Shown here: positions 37,960-47,181 of the stretch, in pieces
Position numbering within the stretch: position 1 is the stretch's first letter
How the letters are laid out: each line of letters opens with the position of its first letter
Assembly (NCBI RefSeq): GCF_018494035.1
Contig: NZ_JABBFO010000004.1
Location: 124,001 to 188,000 of the forward strand
From: Rosenbergiella australiborealis
GTDB lineage: Bacteria > Pseudomonadota > Gammaproteobacteria > Enterobacterales > Enterobacteriaceae
DNA: 64,000 nt
Direction of reading: 5' to 3'
The notes under the pieces: model-generated
Database searches by the model: none
Seen by the model: only the letters and a program-made list of their open reading frames with translations
What the model was told of the DNA's origin: nothing
Position numbers and translations under genes: made by a program

Positions 37960-40773
37960 TTAACAATCAACGTTCAGCGCATCATTAACTAATTCTTGCT
38001 GCTGCTTTTGGTGAATAGACATATATCCGACCGCTGGCGAAGCAGAAGCGGCTCGGCCTGCATAACGTAATTTGGCGCCCGCAGGGACAACATCATGGAA
38101 ATTATGTTGGCAACAATACCAAGCGCCTTGGTTCAATGGCTCTTCTTGGCACCAAACAAAATCGGTGACATGACTGTAAGCGCTAATTGCGTGCTGTACT
38201 GCTTTATGAGGGAAGGGATACAACTGCTCAATACGAATGATGGCAACATTTTCTTGCTCATTCTTCCGGCGTTGCTCCAACAGATCGTAATAGACTTTTC
38301 CTGAGCAAAGTACCACGCGCTTCACACCCTGCGGATCTAAACTATCGATTTCAGGAATCGCTGGGAGAAATTCACCCTGAGCCAGTTCATCCATCGTTGA
38401 AATCGCTAACGGATGACGGAGTAACGATTTTGGCGACATGACGACTAAGGGGCGACGCATCCCGCGTAAGGCTTGACGGCGGAGCATATGGTAGACCTGA
38501 GCGGGCGTTGAAGGAACGCAGATCTGCATATTCTGATCGGCACACAGCTGTAAATAACGCTCGAGACGCGCAGAAGAGTGCTCAGGGCCTTGCCCTTCAT
38601 AGCCATGAGGCAATAACATCACCAGCCCACACATCCGCCCCCATTTTTGTTCACCAGAACTAATAAATTGGTCGATAACGACTTGGGCACCGTTTGCAAA
38701 ATCGCCAAATTGCGCTTCCCAAATAGTCAGGGTGCGCGGCTCAGCCGTTGCATAACCATACTCGAAAGCTAATACGGCTTCTTCAGAAAGTACCGAATCC
38801 CAGACTTTAAATACGCCCTGCCCTTTACGCACATGATGCAGCGGCGTAAACGTTGAACCATTGGTTTGATTGTGGATTACCGCATGGCGATGGAAGAATG
38901 TCCCACGGCCCGAGTCTTCCCCAGATAAACGCACAGAAACCCCTTCGTCAACGAGCGTTGCGTAGGCTAAGTTCTCCGCGCCACCCCAATCAAAGGGTTT
39001 ATTCCCTTCAGCCATTTCATGACGGTCGTTATAGATTTTTTTAACACGAGACTGTGCTTCGATTTCATGGGGAATTTGACTAAGATTAATCGCTAATTGT
39101 TTTAAACGAGTCTGGTCAACTGTTGCCGGATAGGCTTCATCCCATTCATGATTCAAATAAGGTGACCACGTGCAAGAGTTGACTGTCATCGGACGCCACT
39201 CTTCAACGACACACTCACCAGCATCTAACGCATCACGATAAATATTCACTAATTCGGTGATTTCACCCGCAGTGACGATGTTTTGTGCTGCCAGTTTATC
39301 GGCATAGATCTTACGTGGTGTCGGATGTTGCTTGATTTTTTTATACATTAAAGGCTGAGTCGCACTTGGCTCATCAGCTTCGTTATGTCCGTGACGACGG
39401 TAACAGACGAGATCAATAAAGACATCACGTTTAAAGGTATTGCGGTAATCCAGCGCTAAGCGCGTGACAAAAGCAACGGCTTCTGGATCATCTGCATTGA
39501 CATGGAAGATTGGCGTTTGGATCATCTTTCCAATATCAGTACAGTAAGGGGTCGAACGTGCGTCTTTTGGATTAGAGGTGGTGAAACCAACTTGGTTGTT
39601 AATTACGATACGCACCGTACCGCCAACCATAAACCCACGTGCTTGTGACATGTTCAACGTTTCTTGAACAACACCCTGCCCTATCACCGCCGCATCACCG
39701 TGTATAGTAATGGGCAATACTTTGTTGATGGATGAAGGCTCGTCCAGACGATCTAAACGTGCTCGTACCGACCCCATTACCACCGGGCTAACAATTTCTA
39801 AATGCGAGGGGTTGAACGCTAAAGCTAGGTGAACTAGCCCACCTTCGGTTTCGAGATCTGATGAGAAGCCCATATGGTACTTCACATCTCCTGCCCCGAG
39901 ATGCTCATGGTGCTTACCTGCAAATTCATCAAAAAGATCTTGAGTCTTCTTACCCAGTACGTTGATTAAAACGTTAAGGCGGCCACGGTGAGCCATGCCC
40001 AAGACCACTTCTTGCGTACCTTGTTTCCCAGCATGGCGGATCATTTCGCGCAGCATGGGAATGAGTGCATCCCCACCTTCCAGCGAGAAGCGTTTTGCTC
40101 CTGGGAATTTAGCCCCCAAATACTTTTCCATGCCTTCAGCAGCAGTGAGTTCTTTTAGGAATTTAATCTTTTCTTCTGTACTGAACGTCGCCTGACCCGC
40201 GACTGACTCAATACGTTGTTGGATCCAACGCTTCTCTTCGGTATTGGTGATATGCATATATTCTGCACCAATTGAACCGCAATAAGTTTGTTTCAATGCT
40301 GCATAAATTTCCGAGAGTTTCATGGTTTCTTTGCCCGATGCAAAAGACCCTACATTGAAACTCTCGTCAAAATCGCTAGGACTTAAACCATGAAAAGCGG
40401 GATCCAGATCCGCGACATCTTCTTGCTGCCATAACCCTAGCGGATCTAAATTCGCTTTTTGGTGGCCACGGAAGCGGTAGGCATTGATCAGCTGTAATAC
40501 TTTAACTTGTTTAGAGTTAGTTTCAGGATCACTGACTGATGTGGTGTATCGCGTCGCATCTTTGGCTAATCGCCGAAAATACTCTCGAGTTGTGGAATGA
40601 AATTGATCAGGTTTTAAAGCGTCCGCGGGGAACTGAGCGAACCTTTCACGCCAGACACTATCTACCGAATCAGGATCAGTGAGGTAGTCCTCGTATAACT
40701 GTTCGATATAAGACTGGTTCGCGCCGGCCAGCCAAGAGGTGTCTAGCCAGGATTTCATTGCGCTATTCTGCAT
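37960..40773 (-). CDS. sucA: 2-oxoglutarate dehydrogenase E1 component SucA
   Basis: Thiamine diphosphate enzyme that decarboxylates 2-oxoglutarate and hands succinyl to SucB. The 937-aa protein (E. coli 933) starts MQNSAMKSWLDTSWLAGANQSYIEQLYEDYL and includes GMAHRGRLNVLINVLGK, HMGFSSD, GDAAVIGQGVVQETLNMSQARGF with the ThDP motif start, VCYRRHGHNEADEPSATQPLMY, and VRLSGEDSGRGTFFHRHAV in the transketolase domain. Co-transcribed with sdhCDAB upstream, as in E. coli. Confidence 0.98.
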   Translation of the reverse strand: MQNSAMKSWLDTSWLAGANQSYIEQLYEDYLTDPDSVDSVWRERFAQFPADALKPDQFHSTTREYFRRLAKDATRYTTSVSDPETNSKQVKVLQLINAYRFRGHQKANLDPLGLWQQEDVADLDPAFHGLSPSDFDESFNVGSFASGKETMKLSEIYAALKQTYCGSIGAEYMHITNTEEKRWIQQRIESVAGQATFSTEEKIKFLKELTAAEGMEKYLGAKFPGAKRFSLEGGDALIPMLREMIRHAGKQGTQEVVLGMAHRGRLNVLINVLGKKTQDLFDEFAGKHHEHLGAGDVKYHMGFSSDLETEGGLVHLALAFNPSHLEIVSPVVMGSVRARLDRLDEPSSINKVLPITIHGDAAVIGQGVVQETLNMSQARGFMVGGTVRIVINNQVGFTTSNPKDARSTPYCTDIGKMIQTPIFHVNADDPEAVAFVTRLALDYRNTFKRDVFIDLVCYRRHGHNEADEPSATQPLMYKKIKQHPTPRKIYADKLAAQNIVTAGEITELVNIYRDALDAGECVVEEWRPMTVNSCTWSPYLNHEWDEAYPATVDQTRLKQLAINLSQIPHEIEAQSRVKKIYNDRHEMAEGNKPFDWGGAENLAYATLVDEGVSVRLSGEDSGRGTFFHRHAVIHNQTNGSTFTPLHHVRKGQGVFKVWDSVLSEEAVLAFEYGYATAEPRTLTIWEAQFGDFANGAQVVIDQFISSGEQKWGRMCGLVMLLPHGYEGQGPEHSSARLERYLQLCADQNMQICVPSTPAQVYHMLRRQALRGMRRPLVVMSPKSLLRHPLAISTMDELAQGEFLPAIPEIDSLDPQGVKRVVLCSGKVYYDLLEQRRKNEQENVAIIRIEQLYPFPHKAVQHAISAYSHVTDFVWCQEEPLNQGAWYCCQHNFHDVVPAGAKLRYAGRAASASPAVGYMSIHQKQQQELVNDALNVDC

Positions 40774-40960
40774 GGTGATCCCTTAAGCAATGCTATGCTT
40801 TTCGTAATATAATTTCACCGTTAAACGGAGATACCCGAACAGAAACCTCTCTGTTCTAACGGTCCAGCAATACGAGTGCGATAAATCCTGCTCCCGTAGG
40901 GGAACCTTTGCCAAGCAGACTGACAGTCTTTAGTCCAATTGGCAAAGCATCCATAAGCAA

Positions 40961-40981
40961 ACGGGGGGAAATTCCCCCCGT
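40961..40981 (-). repeat. GC-rich hairpin between sdhB and sucA
   Basis: ACGGGGGG (40961-40968) pairs with CCCCCCGT (40974-40981) around AAATT, 10 bp after the sdhB stop. The minus strand continues with TTTGCTT, too weak for a sure terminator. The rest of the 217-bp gap holds only a smaller repeat, GAACAG/CTGTTC (40837-40856). It may set the sdh to suc transcript ratio or protect the sdh 3' end. Confidence 0.6.
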
Positions 40982-40990
40982 AAATCCGCT

Positions 40991-41704
40991 TTATGCACCA
41001 CGTTTTAGTAACATGGATTTAATATGACCAATCGCTTTAGTAGGATTGAGCCCTTTAGGACAAACATTGACACAATTCATAATGCTATGGCAACGAAATA
41101 CACTAAATGCATCGTCCAAATTATCTAAGCGCGATTCCGTCTCTGTATCTCGGCTATCGATCAGGAATCGATAAGCTGCAAGTAACCCAGCCGGACCGAT
41201 AAATTTATCGGGATTCCACCAGAAAGAGGGGCACGAGGTGGAACAACACGCGCAAAGTATACATTCATATAACCCATCAAGATGAGCACGTTCATCAGGT
41301 GATTGTAAAAATTCACGCGCTGGTGGATTTTTATTATCATTCAACAAGAAAGGTTTAATCTTTTCATATTGAGTATAAAACTGTGCCATATCGACTACTA
41401 GGTCACGAATAACCGGCAAACCAGGTAAGGGACGAATGACAATTTTACCTTTTCCTGATAGGGCAGATACCGGGGTAATACAAGCCAGCCCATTCTTACC
41501 ATTCATATTGATGCCGTCGGAGCCGCAAACCCCTTCACGGCATGAGCGACGAAAAGCTAAGGTCGGATCTTGCTCTTTTAACTTGATGAGCGCATCCAGC
41601 AACATCATGTCACGCCCTTCTTCCGCCTCCAGCGTATAATCTTGCATACGCGGAGCATCGTCGACTTCTGGGTTATAGCGATATACAGAAAATTCGAGTT
41701 TCAT
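40991..41704 (-). CDS. sdhB: Succinate dehydrogenase iron-sulfur subunit SdhB
   Basis: Carries electrons from SdhA to quinone through three Fe-S clusters. From ATG 41704 (MKLEFSVYRY, with GGAG upstream, as E. coli) the protein is 237 aa. The 2Fe-2S motif is SCREGVCGSDG with a further Cys in GLACIT; the 4Fe-4S motif is CILCACCSTSCPSFWW and the 3Fe-4S ligands are in CHSIMNCVNVCPKGLNPTKAIG. Confidence 0.97.
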   Translation of the reverse strand: MKLEFSVYRYNPEVDDAPRMQDYTLEAEEGRDMMLLDALIKLKEQDPTLAFRRSCREGVCGSDGINMNGKNGLACITPVSALSGKGKIVIRPLPGLPVIRDLVVDMAQFYTQYEKIKPFLLNDNKNPPAREFLQSPDERAHLDGLYECILCACCSTSCPSFWWNPDKFIGPAGLLAAYRFLIDSRDTETESRLDNLDDAFSVFRCHSIMNCVNVCPKGLNPTKAIGHIKSMLLKRGA

Positions 41705-41719
41705 CGGTCTCTCCGCCAA

Positions 41720-43486
41720 TTAATAAGTACGCACTTTAGGAGGGAATGGTGCACGCAGTGTAGGCTGCATATTCACCTCTCGCCGGGTCATACTCTCACT
41801 CTGTGGCAGATAGAGGCTATGACATAACCATTTTTCGTCATCACGATCTGGATAATCAAAACGACTGTGTGCACCACGACTTTCCGTACGATAGTTAGCG
41901 GCAACCGCGGTTGCATAGGCCGTTTCCATCAAGTTATCGAGTTCAAGACATTCAATACGCTGTGTGTTGAAATCTGGCGAACGATCATCAAGACGTGCAT
42001 TTTGTAAACGTTGACGGATAGATTTAAGCTCTTCAAGACCGTTTGCCATCGCATCCCCCTCACGGAAAACTGAGAAGTTATGCTGCATACAGGTTTGAAG
42101 CGCTTTGCGAATTTCAGCAGGATCTTCACCTTCACGGTTGTTTTCCCAACGCTGATAACGACTCATCGCTTGGTTAATCTCTTCTTCCGTAGCGTCACGC
42201 AGTTTACCTTGAGATGTGATCGATTCTTGTAAGTGTATACCGGCAGCGCGGCCAAAAACGACCAAATCTAATAGCGAATTCCCACCTAAGCGGTTTGCCC
42301 CGTGTACCGATACGCAAGCAATCTCACCCACAGCAAACAATCCTGGTATGACGACATCATTACCTTGCTCGTCAACCGTCAAGGCTTGACCTGATACTTT
42401 GGTTGGGATGCCGCCCATCATATAATGGCAAGTTGGGATAACTGGGATTGGCTCTTTAATTGGATCGACATGCGCGAAGGTACGTGATAGCTCAAGAATA
42501 CCGGGAAGACGTGATTCCAACACCTCACTGCCGAGATGATCCAGTTTAAGCTTCAGATGGGGTCCCCAAGGACCATCACACCCGCGCCCTTCACGGATTT
42601 CTATCATCATCGAACGCGCGACGACATCACGACCCGCAAGGTCTTTGGCGTTAGGTGCATAACGCTCCATAAAACGCTCACCATGCTTGTTCAATAAGTA
42701 GCCACCTTCACCACGACATCCCTCAGTGACGAGGACGCCGGCACCTGCAATACCCGTTGGGTGGAATTGCCACATTTCCATATCTTGAACTGGCACACCC
42801 GCGCGTAGCGCCATACCCACACCATCGCCAGTATTAATGTGTGCATTCGTCGTCGACTGATAAATACGCCCTGCGCCACCCGTCGCAAGAACAGTCGCTT
42901 GCGCTTTAAAATAGACCACTTCTCCAGTTTCAATACAAATGGCCGTACAACCAACTATTGCTCCATCGGCATTTTTCACCAAATCTAAAGCGTACCATTC
43001 AGAAAAAATAGTTGTCTGCTTTTTTAAGTTTTGTTGATACAGCGTATGCAGTAGAGCATGTCCAGTACGGTCAGCCGCCGCTGCGGTACGTGCAGCTTGC
43101 TCACCGCCGAAATTTTTGGATTGCCCACCAAATGGACGTTGATAAACGCGTCCATCTTCCAGACGAGAGAACGGCAGCCCCATATGTTCAAGTTCTAAGA
43201 TCGCTTCCGGGCCGGTTTTACACATATACTCGATCGCGTCTTGGTCGCCGATGTAATCGGAACCTTTGACGGTATCATACATATGCCATTCCCAGTTATC
43301 TTCGTGAGTATTTCCTAGTGCAACGGTAATCCCACCTTGTGCAGAGACGGTATGTGAACGCGTTGGAAAGACTTTGGACAATAATGCACAACTTTGACCA
43401 GATTCTGAAATTTGTAATGCGGCACGCATTCCTGCGCCACCCGCACCAATAACAATGGCATCAAATTCTCTAACAGGCAGTTTCAT
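41720..43486 (-). CDS. sdhA: Succinate dehydrogenase flavoprotein subunit SdhA
   Basis: Oxidises succinate to fumarate with covalent FAD. From ATG 43486 the protein is 588 aa, as in E. coli. It has the dinucleotide-binding [15 protein letters not shown], the FAD-linked His in [14 protein letters not shown] (His45), the active-site segments [23 protein letters not shown] and [24 protein letters not shown], and [16 protein letters not shown] near the C-terminus. Its start overlaps the sdhD stop. Confidence 0.98.
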   Translation of the reverse strand: MKLPVREFDAIVIGAGGAGMRAALQISESGQSCALLSKVFPTRSHTVSAQGGITVALGNTHEDNWEWHMYDTVKGSDYIGDQDAIEYMCKTGPEAILELEHMGLPFSRLEDGRVYQRPFGGQSKNFGGEQAARTAAAADRTGHALLHTLYQQNLKKQTTIFSEWYALDLVKNADGAIVGCTAICIETGEVVYFKAQATVLATGGAGRIYQSTTNAHINTGDGVGMALRAGVPVQDMEMWQFHPTGIAGAGVLVTEGCRGEGGYLLNKHGERFMERYAPNAKDLAGRDVVARSMMIEIREGRGCDGPWGPHLKLKLDHLGSEVLESRLPGILELSRTFAHVDPIKEPIPVIPTCHYMMGGIPTKVSGQALTVDEQGNDVVIPGLFAVGEIACVSVHGANRLGGNSLLDLVVFGRAAGIHLQESITSQGKLRDATEEEINQAMSRYQRWENNREGEDPAEIRKALQTCMQHNFSVFREGDAMANGLEELKSIRQRLQNARLDDRSPDFNTQRIECLELDNLMETAYATAVAANYRTESRGAHSRFDYPDRDDEKWLCHSLYLPQSESMTRREVNMQPTLRAPFPPKVRTY

Positions 43487-43833
43487 TACGCACCCCACAC
43501 GACAAATGTTCCATAGATCGCATAGCTAGCTAATGCGACGATGATGATCAGTTGCACAACAAGACGGATGGCTAAATTCTTAACGTAGTCAGTCAAGACT
43601 TGCCACATGCCGATCCAGCCGTGAATAAGAATGGACAGTAGGGTAAGGAGCGTAAAGACTTTAGTGAATGACGTCGCAAAGAACCCACGCCATATATCGT
43701 AGTTTATTGGACCACTTACAACAAAAAAACCGAGAATATAGACTACATACAATGCAATGACTATCGCTGCCGCACGCAATAATAGCCAGTCATGGACGCC
43801 ATTCCTTCCCAGTGCGGATACATTGTTTACCAT
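43486..43833 (-). CDS. sdhD: Succinate dehydrogenase membrane anchor SdhD
   Basis: Small membrane subunit sharing the haem b and the ubiquinone site. From ATG 43833 ([16 protein letters not shown]) it is 115 aa, exactly the E. coli length, with three helices. The haem ligand His71 and the quinone-site pair Asp82-Tyr83 are all in place in [19 protein letters not shown] lies within the sdhC stop region (ATGGTAA, 7-bp overlap). The longer frame to 43995 is out-of-frame read-through of sdhC. Confidence 0.96.
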   Translation of the reverse strand: MVNNVSALGRNGVHDWLLLRAAAIVIALYVVYILGFFVVSGPINYDIWRGFFATSFTKVFTLLTLLSILIHGWIGMWQVLTDYVKNLAIRLVVQLIIIVALASYAIYGTFVVWGA

Positions 43834-44216
43834 ACGAGAACCCCCGCTAAAATCGACAATATGGCGGCAATAACAAATGAAGCGATTGCACTTCGTTTGC
43901 CAGCAACCATCGTTTCTTCCATAAAGCCAAAGTCCGCAAGTAGATGACGGATACCTCCGACAATGTGGTAAGCCAGCGCAGTCAGAATTCCCCATAGGAT
44001 GAATTTCACGAAGAAACTTCCCATAATAGCGGCGGCTTTATCGAAACCTTCTGGAGATGAGAGAGAGAGCCCTAACAGCCAAAGAAGAATACCTAGTGCA
44101 ACAAAGGTAATAACCCCTGAAACACGGTGGAGAATGGATGCTATTGCAGTAACGGGAAACCGGATCGTCGAGAGATCCAAGTTGACAGGTCTTTGTTTAT
44201 TCACGGTTTTGCCCAC
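43827..44216 (-). CDS. sdhC: Succinate dehydrogenase cytochrome b556 subunit SdhC
   Basis: Three-helix membrane subunit of complex II. I chose GTG 44216, which gives 129 aa, the exact E. coli length, with [15 protein letters not shown] aligned to the E. coli N-terminus; a second GTG at 44204 and a distant ATG at 44282 are alternatives, the latter adding an unrelated N-terminus. Haem ligand His84 (LAYH84) and quinone-site Ser27 and Arg31 (ASILHR) are conserved. First gene of sdhCDAB-sucABCD. Confidence 0.92.
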   Translation of the reverse strand: MGKTVNKQRPVNLDLSTIRFPVTAIASILHRVSGVITFVALGILLWLLGLSLSSPEGFDKAAAIMGSFFVKFILWGILTALAYHIVGGIRHLLADFGFMEETMVAGKRSAIASFVIAAILSILAGVLVW

Positions 44217-44358
44217 ACAGCTCTTTTTTATTTTGTCTCCTCCGGCCCTGCTGTTTGCCAGCTTCTGGTGAAGCTCACGCACAGAACAGTTACATCCAGT
44301 GTTAGACGAAAAACGCTGGCTGCCTCCTGAAACAGGTAAATCCGGAGACCTAGTAGGG

Positions 44359-44387
44359 ATTATAGATAGATCACATTATTATTACAA
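44359..44387 (-). promoter_or_regulatory. Sigma-70 promoter of the sdh operon
   Basis: On the minus strand TTGTAA (44387-44382) and a perfect TATAAT (44364-44359) are 17 bp apart. The predicted start at about 44352 leaves a leader of about 135 nt before sdhC. This is the clearest promoter in the sdhC-gltA gap. Confidence 0.75.
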
Positions 44388-44424
44388 TTACTCTACAATT
44401 TCTTTGTGTAAATAAAAACAAATC

Positions 44425-44440
44425 AGTGATCTCTCTCACT
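44425..44440. promoter_or_regulatory. CRP site upstream of sdhC
   Basis: AGTGATCTCTCTCACT contains the GTGA-N6-TCAC core of a CRP site. Its centre is about 80 bp upstream of the predicted sdhC start point, near the place of the CRP site known at E. coli sdhC. It could also serve gltA, which diverges. Confidence 0.7.
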
Positions 44441-44546
44441 ATAACTGATATTTACCGATTGCTAATCTACTGATTTGATGTAAATAAATAACTATTCTTA
44501 CAGCTAATCACACTAAAACATAAAATGAAATTTTGTTATTGTGAGC

Positions 44547-44581
44547 CGATGGTTTCATAGCTAAAGGTTATGAAACCATCG
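44547..44581. repeat. Strong inverted repeat in the sdhC-gltA gap
   Basis: CGATGGTTTCAT (44547-44558) and ATGAAACCATCG (44570-44581) form a perfect 12-bp stem with an 11-nt loop. An eight-T run follows about 20 bp later on the plus strand. It is not a known operator that I recognise; it may be an RNA hairpin in a gltA leader, an sRNA 3' end, or a protein-binding palindrome. Confidence 0.7.
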
Positions 44582-44587
44582 ACCCGA

Positions 44588-44823
44588 TCACGAAACTGAT
44601 TTTTTTTATTGAGCATTCAAATCCAGCAATATTAAGTAAAATGATTTTAAAACAAGGGCATCCTACTTAGTTACGAAAATATCGTAGGATAACGCCTTAT
44701 TTTAGCCCATGATGAGCTCTATACGACCTTACTCAGTTTTGATATAAATTGATGACAAAAATTTAACAATTTCGCGAAACTGTATTGGGATACCGTTCCA
44801 ACCGTTCTTTTTGGAGGCAATAA
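44588..44823 (+). promoter_or_regulatory. gltA upstream region with a second inverted repeat
   Basis: No gene is seen here. ATCCTAC (44660-44666) and GTAGGAT (44684-44690) form a 7-bp inverted repeat with a 17-bp spacer. A likely gltA -10 lies in TTGATATAAATT near 44740. GGAGG is placed 7 bp before the gltA ATG. Confidence 0.45.
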
Positions 44824-46104
44824 ATGACAGATAAAAAGGTGACACTTACACTAGGCTCCGGTGAGTCAGTCGTCGACCTTAATGTACTTAAAGGAACATT
44901 AGGCCAAGATGTTATAGATGTACGTACGTTAGGAACTCATGGCGTCTTCACTTTCGATCCTGGTTTCACATCTACCGCCTCTTGCGAATCTAAAATTACC
45001 TATATTGATGGTGAGGAAGGTATCCTACTACATCGCGGATTCCCAATTGCCGAATTAGCAACTCAATCTGACTACCTTGAAGTTTGCTATATACTCCTGA
45101 ATGGTGAAGTTCCTACTGCTGAACAGTACCAGCAATTTAAAACACAAGTGACCCGCCATACGATGATCCACGAGCAAATTACTCGACTGTTCCATGGATT
45201 TCGTCGGGATTCACATCCAATGGCTGTCATGTGTGGCGTTACGGGCGCATTAGCCGCGTTTTATCACGATTCGATGGATGTTAATAATCCTCGCCATCGG
45301 GAAATCGCTGCTTTCCGACTTCTCTCTAAAATGCCAACCGTCGCAGCAATGTGTTACAAGTATTCAATCGGTCAACCTTTTGTTTATCCGCGCAACGATC
45401 TCTCTTATGCCGGTAACTTCTTACACATGATGTTTGCCACACCTTGTGAAGAGTACAAAATTAACCCTGTTCTTGAACGAGCGATGGATCGTATTCTTAT
45501 CCTACATGCTGATCACGAACAAAATGCCTCGACGTCTACAGTCAGAACCGCTGGTTCTTCAGGTGCAAACCCATTTGCATGTATTGCTGCGGGTATTGCT
45601 TCACTTTGGGGGCCCGCTCATGGAGGGGCTAACGAAGCAACCTTGCATATGCTTGAACAAATTAGCAGCGTTGAGCATATTCCTGAGTTCGTACGTCGAG
45701 CGAAGGATAAAAATGACTCATTCCGCTTAATGGGATTTGGGCATCGCGTGTACAAAAATTACGACCCACGTGCCACGGTAATGCGTGAAACCTGCCACGA
45801 AGTTCTTGAAGAACTCGGTATGAAAGACGATCTTTTAGAAGTCGCGATGCAGCTTGAGCATATTGCCCTTAATGATCCTTATTTTATCGAACGTAAGCTC
45901 TATCCTAATGTGGATTTTTACTCAGGATTGATCTTGAAAGCAATGGGAATACCAACCTCTATGTTTACGGTTATTTTCGCTATGGCGAGAACAGTTGGAT
46001 GGATTTCTCACTGGATCGAGATGCATGAAGAGGGAATGAAAATCGCACGACCTCGTCAACTGTATACCGGATATGCTGAACGCAAATTTGAATCGAAACG
46101 CTAA
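44824..46104 (+). CDS. gltA: Citrate synthase GltA
   Basis: Condenses acetyl-CoA with oxaloacetate, the entry step of the TCA cycle. The 426-aa protein is of the NADH-inhibited hexameric type II found in Gram-negative bacteria, nearly the same length as E. coli (427). Conserved parts: [63 protein letters not shown] with a catalytic His, [16 protein letters not shown] with the second, and [17 protein letters not shown] with the catalytic Asp. Divergent from sdhC. Confidence 0.98.
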   Translation: MTDKKVTLTLGSGESVVDLNVLKGTLGQDVIDVRTLGTHGVFTFDPGFTSTASCESKITYIDGEEGILLHRGFPIAELATQSDYLEVCYILLNGEVPTAEQYQQFKTQVTRHTMIHEQITRLFHGFRRDSHPMAVMCGVTGALAAFYHDSMDVNNPRHREIAAFRLLSKMPTVAAMCYKYSIGQPFVYPRNDLSYAGNFLHMMFATPCEEYKINPVLERAMDRILILHADHEQNASTSTVRTAGSSGANPFACIAAGIASLWGPAHGGANEATLHMLEQISSVEHIPEFVRRAKDKNDSFRLMGFGHRVYKNYDPRATVMRETCHEVLEELGMKDDLLEVAMQLEHIALNDPYFIERKLYPNVDFYSGLILKAMGIPTSMFTVIFAMARTVGWISHWIEMHEEGMKIARPRQLYTGYAERKFESKR

Positions 46105-46113
46105 ACATATCCA

Positions 46114-46148
46114 GTAAAAATGGGGAGCTTTTAGCTCCCCATTTTTAC
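46114..46148. terminator. Bidirectional terminator between gltA and the dehydrogenase gene
   Basis: A perfect 16-bp stem, 46114-46129 with 46133-46148, closes a 3-nt loop. The outer part is A-rich on one arm and T-rich on the other (core GGGGAGCT/AGCTCCCC), so it can end transcription from both convergent genes. Confidence 0.92.
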
Positions 46149-47006
46149 TTATTTGGCCTCGAATATCTCTTTAAGAGAGGCTTTCATAGGTTCACGATCT
46201 ACTTTTTTTCCAAACCAATTATAAATATTTTGCGCACCTTGATTCACCAACATATTTAGTCCGTTAAGCGTTGTACACCCTTTCTTCGCGGCTTCACGCA
46301 GTAACTTGGTTTCCGGTGGGTTTGGGATCACATCTGCGATAATCATCTCTTTGTGAAGGCTATCCATATCAATATCAGGGATCGCTTGTGCATCATTAAG
46401 GCCAATGGAGGTGGCATTAACCAAAATTTCAGTTTCACTTTCTATGCTGACATGTTTAGTCCACTTAACGAACGATGCTTTAGCTTTAGTGTTTTCTTCT
46501 ATCAACTTCACAAGAGCTTCACCACGTTCCTGATTACGATTAACGAGGGTGATATGTTTTGCTCCAGCTAAGGCCGCCTCGACAGCAATGGCTCGGGCCG
46601 CCCCTCCCGCACCTAACAACGTGATATGTTTTCCTTTAACCGATGTAATATCACAAAGCGCTTCGATAAATCCTTTTCCGTCCGTGTTATACCCTGTCAG
46701 TTTCCCTTCTTTAATCACTACACAGTTTACGGCACCGATTACCTGTGCTGAGGTATCTAAATCATCAAGATATTGAATGACTTCTTGTTTATTTGGCAGC
46801 GAGCAGCTAAATCCTTTCCATCCCATAGCAATCGCGCCATTGATCGCATGTGACAATGTTTCGGGTCCCACTTCGCAAGTGATAAAACGCGCGTTCATCC
46901 CTTCGTTCTGGTAAGCCGCTTCGATCATGCGTACCGTTGGATTTTCACTACAAGGTGTAGAGAACGAGCCGGTGAGATCACTCAGAAAATTAATTTTTTT
47001 TGCCAC
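46149..47006 (-). CDS. Shikimate dehydrogenase-like NAD(P)-dependent enzyme
   Basis: A 285-aa member of the shikimate/quinate dehydrogenase family. GFSCSLPNKQ places the catalytic Lys at residue 73, GYNTDGKGF gives the catalytic Asp109, and GAGGAARAI (132-140) is the nucleotide-binding loop; NRNQER after the second strand is compatible with NADP. The substrate-binding N-terminus (SFSTPCSENPTVRM) departs from the HSxSP motif of housekeeping AroE, so it may be a YdiB-like or catabolic paralogue and not the main AroE. It occupies the site where E. coli has pxpA and nei, has its own upstream gap and ends at a strong terminator, which suggests acquisition as a single unit. Confidence 0.82.
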   Translation of the reverse strand: MAKKINFLSDLTGSFSTPCSENPTVRMIEAAYQNEGMNARFITCEVGPETLSHAINGAIAMGWKGFSCSLPNKQEVIQYLDDLDTSAQVIGAVNCVVIKEGKLTGYNTDGKGFIEALCDITSVKGKHITLLGAGGAARAIAVEAALAGAKHITLVNRNQERGEALVKLIEENTKAKASFVKWTKHVSIESETEILVNATSIGLNDAQAIPDIDMDSLHKEMIIADVIPNPPETKLLREAAKKGCTTLNGLNMLVNQGAQNIYNWFGKKVDREPMKASLKEIFEAK

Positions 47007-47078
47007 GTGAAAACTCCTTGTTAAATTTAATGGGACCGGTACCTATTAAATACGGTAGCCAGAGTAATATAGGATAAG

Positions 47079-47102
47079 TGTAGTCAACAAATGTCAACTA
47101 CA
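47079..47102 (-). promoter_or_regulatory. Operator-like palindrome upstream of the dehydrogenase gene
   Basis: TGTAGT (47079-47084) and ACTACA (47097-47102) are inverted 6-mers 12 bp apart, and GTCAAC occurs twice exactly 10 bp apart within the same 24 bp (47083 and 47093). The element is 73-96 bp upstream of the start codon. It looks like a regulator site but I cannot name the regulator. Confidence 0.4.
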
Positions 47103-47181
47103 ACACCCTCGTGACACTAAAAGTGCATGTTTTACTCTCAGATAGCCACTTCAAAACAATGAGATAGCGCAGAATTATCGT

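Noticed and set aside
43834-43995. N-terminal extension of sdhD frame
   Set aside because: These codons are the out-of-frame reading of the sdhC 3' end; Cys- and Arg-rich with no match to SdhD.
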